16,703 nt of DNA from Eubacteriales bacterium (GTDB lineage: Bacteria > Bacillota > Clostridia > Peptostreptococcales > Anaerovoracaceae): assembly GCA_028702415.1 (NCBI GenBank), contig JAQVOT010000006.1:1-16703 (forward strand), in the 5' to 3' direction. Made by a program: the position numbers and the translations under genes. Below the pieces are notes generated by a model. It was not told the origin of the DNA, searched no databases, and was given only the letters and a program-made list of their open reading frames with translations. This document shows, in pieces, positions 8,903 through 15,312 of the stretch (the stretch's first letter is position 1; every line of letters starts with the position of its first letter).

Positions 8903-9940
8903 ATGAACATTAAACAGATTGCGAAAGCGGCGGGAGTGTCCGTTGCAACGGTTTCCAGGGTTTTGAATCACCCTGAAAACGTGGCAGAAAAAACCCGCAT
9001 TAAAATCCAGAAAATAATAGACGAGACAGAGTATAAACCAAACTGGTTTGCTCAGGGGCTAAACTTTAACAAGACAAAAACCATAGGTCTTGTGATTCCA
9101 CATACTCTGAATTCCAACTATATGGAAATCGCAAACGGTGTGGAAGATGTGGCAAGGCAGAAGGGATACATCACCTTCATGTGTAACATGGAAGGAGATC
9201 CTGAGCTTGAGAAGGAATACATCGATCAGCTGGTGACCCGCAAGGTTGATGGTATTATTTTGCTGTATACACTGGGGCTCGATGAAGAATACATCCAATG
9301 GATTGAAGAACTTGAAATACCCATCGTAATAATAGGCGAAAACAGAATCAAATCCGATTGGGATTCCGTTGAAGTGGACTGCAGAGCAGCAATGGCAGAG
9401 ATAACATCTCACATACTGGAATGCGGTCACAGGAGAATTGGAATGTTGAGGGGAACAGATCCGGAGATGGAGACCAGATCAATGATGCAGGGCTTCAGAA
9501 ATGTAATGAAGGCTAGCGGTGTAAGGGCTGAAGAAAAAATGATTCTGGATGTGGATAACACTATTGAAGGCGGTTATATCGGTATAAAAAAGATGATAGG
9601 CGGAACGTCTAAGCCTCCCGACGCAATAATAACAACCAGTGACGAAATAGCATATGGGGCTATGGATGCAATTAAGGAACTCGGCTTGCTTATTCCCGAG
9701 GATATAGCCATTACCGGATTCGGGAATGACAGAATGTCCTCGCTGGTGGAACCGAAGTTAACCACAGTTGAACTCCCCTTCAGAAAAATGGGAAGATATG
9801 GAGCTCGTATTCTGTTTGACCATATCGAAGAGGGGCGGGCTATTCATAAAAAACATGTAACCAGAACCATCAAACTACAGGCCAAAAGCCGTATCCGCAA
9901 GTCCTGCGGAAATCAGGACAGAATAGGAGAGATGTTCTAA
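8903..9940 (+). CDS. LacI/GalR-family transcriptional regulator
   Basis: DNA-binding regulator of 345 residues with a periplasmic-binding-protein-like effector domain. The helix-turn-helix is at residues 2-24 (IKQIAKAAGVSVATVSRVLN), and a hinge helix follows in YKPNWFAQGLNFNKTKTIGLV with the minor-groove leucine retained. The effector domain ends with ITGFGNDRMSSLVEPKLTTVE and the usual RMGR-like GRYGARILFDHI. I choose ATG 8903, with AAGGTG at 8891-8896 six bases upstream. An in-frame TTG at 8834 would add 23 residues but coincides with the -35 box of the predicted promoter. The gene overlaps the next, a flavoprotein, by one base (TAATG), so the two form an operon. By position it is the likely regulator of the pyrimidine breakdown operon starting at 11192. 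The effector cannot be read from sequence; a pyrimidine base or nucleoside is a guess. Confidence 0.93.
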   Translation: MNIKQIAKAAGVSVATVSRVLNHPENVAEKTRIKIQKIIDETEYKPNWFAQGLNFNKTKTIGLVIPHTLNSNYMEIANGVEDVARQKGYITFMCNMEGDPELEKEYIDQLVTRKVDGIILLYTLGLDEEYIQWIEELEIPIVIIGENRIKSDWDSVEVDCRAAMAEITSHILECGHRRIGMLRGTDPEMETRSMMQGFRNVMKASGVRAEEKMILDVDNTIEGGYIGIKKMIGGTSKPPDAIITTSDEIAYGAMDAIKELGLLIPEDIAITGFGNDRMSSLVEPKLTTVELPFRKMGRYGARILFDHIEEGRAIHKKHVTRTIKLQAKSRIRKSCGNQDRIGEMF

Positions 9941-11049
9941 TGCTGAAAACAGATTTTATGGGGCTTAAGCTCAGCAATCCGGTTATGATTGCTGCAGGTC
10001 CATGGAACAGAGACGGAAAAGGGATAAAAGAATCACTTGAGGCAGGAGCAGGTGCTGCGGTAACAGAGAGTATAGTCAGCGACACCGTTCTGGATGTTCG
10101 CCCACGGATTTCCTGTGATGATAATGGCGCACAGAACATCAGATTATACAGTGACATCCAGATCGAAGGCTGGGAAAGAGAAATGGATATTGCTAAATCC
10201 TCCGGTGGTATTGTAATCGGAAGTGTTTCGGGAAATACCGCTTCCGAAGTTTCTTACCTGGCCAGCAAACTTGAAAGGTTCGGTGCAGATGCCATAGAGA
10301 TCAGCGTATCCAATCCCGCAGTTGAATCTCTGGAAGTAGTTGCATCCAATGCGGATGTTGTATATCAAATGACAAAGGAATGTGTATCCGCCGTGAAGCT
10401 TCCTGTAATAGTAAAGCTCTCTCAGAACACAACCAATATTTCCAAGGTGGCAAAGGCGGTGAAAGACGCGGGAGGATCCGGTGTTACAGCCATAAATACC
10501 GTTCGGGGAATACTTGGAGTGGATATCGACAGTGCTGTACCCATGCTTTCAACTTACGGCGGAATTTCCGGTGAATACATCAGGCCTTTTGGTCTGGCTT
10601 CGGTTGCAACTATCGCACAGACCGTGGATATTCCTATATGCGGGGTTGGTGGAATCAGTGAATACAAACACGCAATAGAGTATATCATGCTGGGAGCTTC
10701 TGCTGTTCAGGTGGGAACCGCAGTAATGCTGGAAGGCAGAGATATGATACGCAAGATTGTACAGGAATTAGAAATTTGGGCACAAGATAATGAATTTGAC
10801 GATTTATCTGAGATAAGGGGTAAAGCTCTGGACAATCTTAAATCATTCGAAGAAATGAAGTTTGAACCGGCTGTAGCCAGGGCAAATGGTGCTTCATGTA
10901 ACGAAAATTGCGAAAAATGCATATCTGCTTGCATGTATAATGCGATTACAAAAAAAGCTGGCTCAATAAGCGTAGACAGGTCCCGATGCACCGGTTGTGG
11001 GCTCTGTACATTTGTTTGTCCCGCAAATAAGTTAAAATTAGACCTGTAA
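9940..11049 (+). CDS. Dihydroorotate/dihydropyrimidine dehydrogenase-like FMN protein with two 4Fe-4S motifs, altered active site
   Basis: A 369-residue flavoprotein: an FMN TIM barrel of the class 1B DHODH/PreA group (about residues 1-300) plus a ferredoxin domain with C320/324/327/331 and C350/353/356/360. FMN-binding features are present: AAGPWNRDG, VKLSQN with Lys159, AINTVRG with Asn186-Thr187, GGISGEYIRPFGLASV and CGVGGIS...GASAVQVGTAVM. Several catalytic signatures are not. The lysine of the TKT/S motif is Glu43 (VTES). The NxSCP loop reads SVSNP (122-126), putting Asn where the catalytic Cys belongs and Ser where the substrate Asn belongs. The NxE pair seen in PreA at 13837 is missing. 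It is therefore unlikely to be a standard PyrD or PreA. The gene overlaps the LacI-family gene by one base and ends in a terminator. It may oxidise or reduce a different substrate, or serve as an electron carrier or sensor. The family call is firm and the function unknown. Confidence 0.85.
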   Translation: MLKTDFMGLKLSNPVMIAAGPWNRDGKGIKESLEAGAGAAVTESIVSDTVLDVRPRISCDDNGAQNIRLYSDIQIEGWEREMDIAKSSGGIVIGSVSGNTASEVSYLASKLERFGADAIEISVSNPAVESLEVVASNADVVYQMTKECVSAVKLPVIVKLSQNTTNISKVAKAVKDAGGSGVTAINTVRGILGVDIDSAVPMLSTYGGISGEYIRPFGLASVATIAQTVDIPICGVGGISEYKHAIEYIMLGASAVQVGTAVMLEGRDMIRKIVQELEIWAQDNEFDDLSEIRGKALDNLKSFEEMKFEPAVARANGASCNENCEKCISACMYNAITKKAGSISVDRSRCTGCGLCTFVCPANKLKLDL

Positions 11050-11062
11050 AGGTCTTTTTTTT
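11040..11062 (+). terminator. Intrinsic terminator folded over the stop codon
   Basis: AGACCT (11040-11045), GTAA loop (11046-11049), AGGTCT (11050-11055), followed by Ts to 11062. The loop is a GNRA tetraloop and contains the TAA stop of the flavoprotein gene. It ends the LacI-family/flavoprotein unit before the next promoter. Confidence 0.8.
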
Positions 11063-11074
11063 ATGCAAAAGCTC

Positions 11075-11103
11075 TTGTTTTTTCTTACGATAAACTATAT
11101 AAT
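11075..11103 (+). promoter_or_regulatory. Promoter of the pyrimidine breakdown operon
   Basis: TTGTTT (11075-11080), a 17-base spacer and a perfect TATAAT (11098-11103). Predicted transcription start is about 11110, giving a leader of about 82 bases before ATG 11192. It lies just after the terminator of the preceding unit. Confidence 0.7.
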
Positions 11104-11116
11104 CAATCTAGATGTA

Positions 11117-11130
11117 TGTAACTGGTTTCA
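11117..11130 (+). promoter_or_regulatory. LacI/GalR-type operator palindrome
   Basis: TGTAACTGGTTTCA is a 14-base near-perfect inverted repeat (TGWAAC-TG-GTTWCA) fitting the LacI/GalR and cre pattern TGWAANCGNTNWCA except for T instead of the first central C. It sits at about +7 to +20 from the predicted start, a classic repression position. The half-site ATGTAAC recurs in direct orientation at 11150-11156. The binder could be the regulator encoded at 8903 or a CcpA-like protein; the sequence does not decide. Confidence 0.5.
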
Positions 11131-11177
11131 TCGTTTTTTGCAGTAAACCATGTAACATATGGAATTTCATCATAAAA

Positions 11178-11184
11178 AAGGAGG
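11178..11184 (+). promoter_or_regulatory. Strong ribosome binding site of the amidohydrolase gene
   Basis: AAGGAGG seven bases before ATG 11192; a second ATG at 11185 is out of frame. Confidence 0.85.
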
Positions 11185-11191
11185 ATGAATC

Positions 11192-12487
11192 ATGTATAGT
11201 TGTAGTTTAGAAAGAATATCCGACAAGATAAAAACATTCTCGAAGTTCGGAGATGCAGGTCACGGCGGAATCACAAGGTATTCCCTTTCACCTGAAGCTC
11301 ACATGGCTAGAGAAGAGTTTGTCAGGAGAATGGAAGCTATCGGTGCTAAGATTGAATGCGACGACGTAGCTTGCATGTTCGCAACTCTTGAAGGATCGGA
11401 TCCTAATGCCAAGAGAATCGTAATGGCATCACATTGCGACTCGGTAAAAAACGGTGGTAACTATGATGGTATCGAGGGTGTAATAACAGCCATGGAAGTA
11501 CTGGAAACAGTAGTTGCTGAAAACATTCCTCATAAGCATCCACTTACTGCAATGATATGGACAAATGAAGAAGGCTCACTATATCCGCCAGCAATGATGG
11601 TATCCGGTATTGTCTGCTATGACTATCTGCCGGACTACCTGAAGCCAAACTTCATGTATGACAAGATGATGGCCTCAAAGCCGATGGACAAGTCGGAATT
11701 TGCAAACTTCGGAGAAGCTCTTGCTGCCACTAAGTTCAAGGGACCTAAGGAAAACAGGCTCTCACCTGACAGGTACTGTGCGATGTTCGAAACACATCTG
11801 GAACAGGGACCTATACTTGAAGACAACGGGAATGAAGTTGGTGCTGTACAGCAGGTAATGGGCATGTTTAACTACAGGGTCAAGTTCCACGGATTTACAG
11901 CTCATGCAGGGACATTCCCAATGGCAAAGAGACACGACGCGCTTCATGCTGCAGCGGACTTCATCTGTAAGATGCATGAAAGATATGACGCTATGAATTC
12001 AGAACTGGTAGCTCAGGGAGATTACGAATTCGTATTCACTACCGGAGAAATTTATGTTCATCCATGCATCCACACCTGCATTCCTGACGAAGCGGAATTC
12101 TCACTTGACGTAAGACATCCTAAGCAGGAAGTTCTGGACAAGTGCATGGCAGTTCTTCAGGAGATGGCAAAGGAAGAGTATCAGCAGTGCACATGCGGTG
12201 TTGAAGAGCAGTGGAAGAGAGACCCGGTTCCATTCGACTCAAGACTGATTGGATTCGTCGAAGAAGCAATGGAAGAAATGGGTTGCAAGTGGCAGAGAAT
12301 CCTGTCAGGTGCCGGCCACGATGCACAGTTCTGCGCCTATGTAATTCCAACAACTATGATCTTTTCAAGAACTAAGGATGGTTTGTCACATTGCGAACCA
12401 GAACACGTATCAGACGAAGACTGTACAACTGCAGCAACTGCAACTCTGAACGCTGTTCTGAAGTGCGATGCATCACCTGAGTTTTAA
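11192..12487 (+). CDS. M20-family N-carbamoyl amino acid amidohydrolase (probable beta-ureidopropionase)
   Basis: Metal-dependent amidohydrolase of the hydantoinase/carbamoylase family, 431 residues, soluble. It would release CO2 and ammonia from N-carbamoyl compounds, here probably N-carbamoyl-beta-alanine or N-carbamoyl-beta-aminoisobutyrate, the last step of reductive pyrimidine breakdown. The dinuclear-metal ligands are visible: His81 (SHCDSV), Asp92 (GGNYDG), Glu127 beside catalytic Glu126 (NEEG), His202 (ETHLEQGP) and His400 (DGLSHCEPE). FTAHAGTFPMAKRHDAL and SGAGHDAQ (His376) complete the family pattern. It is first in an operon with preT, 85 bases downstream. The protein has about 17 cysteines, many for this family. 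EEGSLYPP replaces the common EEG-xRF-xP. Relatives act on allantoate or N-carbamoyl-L-amino acids, so substrate rests on the preTA context. The family assignment is certain, the substrate probable. Confidence 0.88.
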   Translation: MYSCSLERISDKIKTFSKFGDAGHGGITRYSLSPEAHMAREEFVRRMEAIGAKIECDDVACMFATLEGSDPNAKRIVMASHCDSVKNGGNYDGIEGVITAMEVLETVVAENIPHKHPLTAMIWTNEEGSLYPPAMMVSGIVCYDYLPDYLKPNFMYDKMMASKPMDKSEFANFGEALAATKFKGPKENRLSPDRYCAMFETHLEQGPILEDNGNEVGAVQQVMGMFNYRVKFHGFTAHAGTFPMAKRHDALHAAADFICKMHERYDAMNSELVAQGDYEFVFTTGEIYVHPCIHTCIPDEAEFSLDVRHPKQEVLDKCMAVLQEMAKEEYQQCTCGVEEQWKRDPVPFDSRLIGFVEEAMEEMGCKWQRILSGAGHDAQFCAYVIPTTMIFSRTKDGLSHCEPEHVSDEDCTTAATATLNAVLKCDASPEF

Positions 12488-12513
12488 TAAGCTAATTAAT
12501 ATTCAGAAGCCAT

Positions 12514-12553
12514 AAACAGACTGACGGAAGCGAATACTTTCGCCAGTTTGTTT
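12514..12553 (+). other. Long intercistronic hairpin before preT
   Basis: AAACAGACTG (12514-12523) pairs with CAGTTTGTTT (12544-12553), one G-U included. After one A/C mismatch, CGGAAG (12525-12530) pairs with CTTTCG (12537-12542) around the loop CGAATA. That makes 16 base pairs in total. No T-tract follows, so it is not a standard terminator. It ends a few bases before the preT ribosome site and may affect mRNA processing, stability or relative expression. Confidence 0.6.
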
Positions 12554-12558
12554 CTCAG

Positions 12559-12565
12559 AAGGAGG
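12559..12565 (+). promoter_or_regulatory. Ribosome binding site supporting the TTG start of preT
   Basis: AAGGAGG with a seven-base spacer to TTG 12573; no in-frame ATG lies nearby, so the TTG start is well supported. Confidence 0.85.
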
Positions 12566-12572
12566 AAAGAAA

Positions 12573-13835
12573 TTGAGTAAAGTAGTAAAAGCAAAGTACA
12601 CTGCTGAAGCTGTGGCTGGTTTCAACCACAGAACAGCACTGGAAGAAGCAGCAAGATGTCTGCTATGCCATGATGCACCATGCAGCAGGGACTGCCCAGC
12701 CGGAACTGACCCGGGAAAGTTTATCAGATCAATCAGATTCAGGAACGTTAAGGGCGCTGCTGAAACGATTAGAGAGAACAACATCCTTGGTGGCTCATGC
12801 GCAAGAATTTGCCCTTATGACAATCTTTGTGAAGAAGCCTGCTCAAGATGCGGTATCGACAAGCCTATCCAAATCGGCAAACTCCAGAGATATGCTATTG
12901 AACAGGAAAAGCTGTTTGGCATGAAAATTCTGGAAGCCGGCGAGAAGAAGGGCGGAAAAGTTGCATGCGTTGGCGCTGGTCCTGCATCGCTGGCTTGTGA
13001 TGCTGAACTGGCAAAGGCCGGGTTCAAAGTTACAGTTTTCGAGAGAGAAGCAAAGGCCGGTGGGGTGCTGACTTACGGAATCATTCCATCGAGACTTCCA
13101 CAGTCAGTTGTTGACTGGGACATCAAGCAGGTTAAGAACCTGGGAGTAAAGTTTGTATTTAACAAGGAAGTTGAAGCAGCAGATCTGGAGGATTTCGACG
13201 CTGTATTTGTTGGAACAGGGCTCTGGAATTCTAAGCTTCCAAAGCTGGAAGGCGCAAATCTCAAGGGCGTTTATTCAGCAGTAGAGTATCTGAAGGAAGC
13301 GAGATCAAACACGAAGAACTTCAAGCCGGGGGAAAGAGTTATCGTTGTTGGCGGCGGAGACGTTGCTATAGACTGTGCAGTAACAGCTAAACTGCTGGGA
13401 GCAAAAGACGTTAGAATTCTCTACAGGAGAACTATTGAAGAAGCTCCTGCAAACATTAACGAATTCCACTACGCACTGTCAATGGGAATCGGCGTCACTA
13501 CAGGACTGTATCCTGTAGCTGCCAGGGGAATCAAGACGGTAATGAAGAGCGTTGAAGCGGTTGGTTTCTATGACAAGAAAGCAAAGGCCGAATTCAGCGC
13601 AGACACACTGGTATTTGCTACTGGTCAGTCAGCAGAAGATCAGAGCAATATTGCCCCACTGGATGTGTGCGAAAAGGGATTGATCAAGGTTAAGAAAGGC
13701 GGCAAGGCCAGTGATAAATACTTCTCGGCAGGTGACATCGTAAACGGTGGCAAGACTGTTGTAGAAGCAGTGGCCGGCGGCAAGGAAGCAGCAGCCTCCA
13801 TCATTGCTTACCTTGAAAAGAAAGGAGTGAAGTAA
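12573..13835 (+). CDS. preT: NAD-dependent dihydropyrimidine dehydrogenase, FAD/Fe-S subunit PreT
   Basis: Electron-transfer subunit of bacterial dihydropyrimidine dehydrogenase, 420 residues (E. coli PreT is about 412). It takes electrons from NADH through FAD and iron-sulfur clusters to the FMN of PreA, which reduces uracil or thymine. The N-terminal domain matches domain I of mammalian DPD. Cys29/32/37/41 form one cluster motif. Cys80/86/90 plus Gln105 (IGKLQR) reproduce the unusual three-Cys, one-Gln site. The FAD motif GAGPASL is at 134-140 and the NAD motif VVGGGDVAIDCA at about 258-269. The C-terminal FATGQ and SAGDIVNGG close the flavin fold. The start is TTG, backed by a strong ribosome site. 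preA begins one base after the stop. GltD is the main alternative family, but pairing with preA and the Gln-coordinated cluster pattern favour PreT. Confidence 0.93.
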   Translation: MSKVVKAKYTAEAVAGFNHRTALEEAARCLLCHDAPCSRDCPAGTDPGKFIRSIRFRNVKGAAETIRENNILGGSCARICPYDNLCEEACSRCGIDKPIQIGKLQRYAIEQEKLFGMKILEAGEKKGGKVACVGAGPASLACDAELAKAGFKVTVFEREAKAGGVLTYGIIPSRLPQSVVDWDIKQVKNLGVKFVFNKEVEAADLEDFDAVFVGTGLWNSKLPKLEGANLKGVYSAVEYLKEARSNTKNFKPGERVIVVGGGDVAIDCAVTAKLLGAKDVRILYRRTIEEAPANINEFHYALSMGIGVTTGLYPVAARGIKTVMKSVEAVGFYDKKAKAEFSADTLVFATGQSAEDQSNIAPLDVCEKGLIKVKKGGKASDKYFSAGDIVNGGKTVVEAVAGGKEAAASIIAYLEKKGVK

Positions 13836-13836
13836 G

Positions 13837-15135
13837 ATGGCAGTTAAGAAAGATTTATCATTAAAATATCTGGGTGTTGATTGCTTGAATCCGTTCTTCC
13901 TTTCATCATCACCAGTAGGCGGTAATTATGACATGGTAGCAAAATGCTATGAACTCGGTTGGGGAGGATGCTTCTTCAAAACCGTGGGTATTTTCGTAGC
14001 AGATGAATGTTCACCAAGATTTGACCAGGTTAACAAAGAAGGTCTTCCATGGGTCGGATTCAAGAACATGGAACAGATCTCAGATAAGCCAACAGAACAG
14101 AACTTTGAATACATCTACAGACTGAACAGAGATTATCCTGAACACATCACAGTTGCGTCCATCATGGGTTCCAGTGTTGAAGAGTGGAAGAAGCTGGCTA
14201 AGATGGCTGATGAAGCCGGAGCTAAGATTATTGAAGGAAACTTCTCGTGCCCACAGATGACTTCACATGATATGGGCTCAGACGTTGGTACAAATAACAA
14301 GCTGGTTGAGGAATATTCAACTGCTGTATCCAAGACGGTTCCACATATTCCATTTGTAGCTAAGATGACTCCTAACTGCAAGAACATGGAGGAGCACGCC
14401 AGAGCAGCTCTGAAGGGCGGTGCTGCTGCTGTATCAGCTATCAACACGATCAAATCAATCACAAACATTGATTTTGAAAACAACACAGGTATGCCGGTAG
14501 TAAACGGCAAGTCATCAATCTCCGGTTACTCAGGCGCTGCAGTTAAGCCAATCGCTCTGAGATTCTGCGCACAGGTACAGCAGGATGAAGAGATGCACAA
14601 GCTAGCTGAAAAAAGCAAGTGGAACTTCGGATATGGTCACGAAATGTCAGGTATCGGTGGTATCGAAACATGGAGAGACTGTGCAGAATTCCTGGCAGTA
14701 GGATGCAGAAATATTCAGGTCACCACAGCAATCATGCAGTATGGATACAGAATCGTAGAAGATATGATTTCAGGTATGCAGCACTTCATGGAAGAGAAGG
14801 GTTATGACCATCTTGACCAGTTTATCGGTTCAGCTCTGTCTAACCTGATACCTGCTGAAGAACTGGATAGAAGCTTCATGCTTTTCCCTAGATTCGATAA
14901 CAACAAATGTATCGGATGTGGACGTTGCTACGTTTCATGCTTGGATGCGGCTCACCAGGCAATCGATTGGGATGAAAAGAAGAGAAAACCGATTCTAAAC
15001 GAAGACAAATGTGTTGGTTGTCACCTTTGTCTCAACGTATGTCCTGTTCAGGATTGCATCCTTCCGGGGGAACTGAAGCAGAAAAAGGGACACAAGATGT
15101 CAAAGAATATCAAAATCAAAGAGCATTACGAATAA
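13837..15135 (+). CDS. preA: NAD-dependent dihydropyrimidine dehydrogenase, catalytic subunit PreA
   Basis: Catalytic FMN subunit that interconverts uracil/thymine and their 5,6-dihydro forms, working with PreT. It is 432 residues long. The FMN barrel carries all the substrate and catalytic residues known from mammalian DPD: Lys48 (FFKT), Asn77 and Glu79 (KNMEQIS), Asn135 and the catalytic Cys138 (GNFSCP), and Asn203-Thr204 (AINTI). The C-terminal ferredoxin domain has C358/361/364/368 and C392/395/398/402, with DPD-like surroundings CIGCGRCYVSC and CVGCHLCLNVCPVQDC. A basic tail of about 20 residues follows. ATG 13837 is preceded by AAGGAG at 13822-13827 and lies one base after the preT stop, so the subunits are translated together. 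It is the last gene of the operon and is followed by two hairpins. Confidence 0.95.
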   Translation: MAVKKDLSLKYLGVDCLNPFFLSSSPVGGNYDMVAKCYELGWGGCFFKTVGIFVADECSPRFDQVNKEGLPWVGFKNMEQISDKPTEQNFEYIYRLNRDYPEHITVASIMGSSVEEWKKLAKMADEAGAKIIEGNFSCPQMTSHDMGSDVGTNNKLVEEYSTAVSKTVPHIPFVAKMTPNCKNMEEHARAALKGGAAAVSAINTIKSITNIDFENNTGMPVVNGKSSISGYSGAAVKPIALRFCAQVQQDEEMHKLAEKSKWNFGYGHEMSGIGGIETWRDCAEFLAVGCRNIQVTTAIMQYGYRIVEDMISGMQHFMEEKGYDHLDQFIGSALSNLIPAEELDRSFMLFPRFDNNKCIGCGRCYVSCLDAAHQAIDWDEKKRKPILNEDKCVGCHLCLNVCPVQDCILPGELKQKKGHKMSKNIKIKEHYE

Positions 15136-15137
15136 AG

Positions 15138-15192
15138 TGGTGAGGGACAGAGCCCGAAGTCTTGCCTTCGATGTTCTCGTCCCTGACGACCA
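15138..15192 (+). ncRNA. Structured RNA element in the preA 3' region
   Basis: A long imperfect hairpin three bases after the preA stop. AGGGAC (15143-15148) pairs with GTCCCT (15179-15184), then GAG (15150-15152) with CTC (15176-15178), and CGAAG (15155-15159) with CTTCG (15166-15170) around a TCTTGC loop. TGGT (15138-15141) can also pair with ACCA (15189-15192). It has no T-tract. It could protect the 3' end of the operon mRNA or be part of a regulatory leader; I do not recognise it as a known riboswitch class. Confidence 0.4.
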
Positions 15193-15216
15193 TATAAAAA
15201 CAATCAAATAGAACTG

Positions 15217-15265
15217 AAGACCGGCAAAATTCGGGGTTAGGCCCTCGGACATCGCCGGTCTTTTT
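15217..15265 (+). terminator. Terminator of the pyrimidine breakdown operon, extended hairpin
   Basis: AAGACCGGC (15217-15225) pairs perfectly with GCCGGTCTT (15254-15262), followed by Ts to 15265. Inside the loop a second stem pairs TTCGGGG (15230-15236) with CCTCGGA (15243-15249), with two wobble pairs and a six-base loop. The upper stem makes it larger than a minimal terminator. Confidence 0.75.
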
Positions 15266-15286
15266 CTATGCTCTTTTTACATTCCA

Positions 15287-15295
15287 TGATATAAT
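15287..15295 (+). promoter_or_regulatory. Extended -10 promoter of the nucleoside phosphorylase gene
   Basis: TGATATAAT is a perfect extended -10. No good -35 box exists at 16-18 bases upstream (that stretch follows the preceding terminator), as expected for extended -10 promoters. Predicted transcription start is about 15302, giving a leader of about 91 bases. Confidence 0.6.
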
Positions 15296-15312
15296 AAGTG
15301 TGTATATTTTTG

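Noticed and set aside
9940..11049. Naming this gene pyrD (dihydroorotate dehydrogenase catalytic subunit)
   Set aside because: Catalytic Cys and other substrate residues are missing, no pyrK or pyrimidine synthesis genes are adjacent, and true PyrDB lacks the C-terminal ferredoxin domain.
11192..12487. Allantoate amidohydrolase (AllC)
   Set aside because: Same family and hard to separate by motif, but no other ureide or purine breakdown genes are present, while preT and preA follow directly.
12514..12553. Terminator between the amidohydrolase gene and preT
   Set aside because: The hairpin is strong but lacks a run of Ts, and the two genes form a sensible operon.
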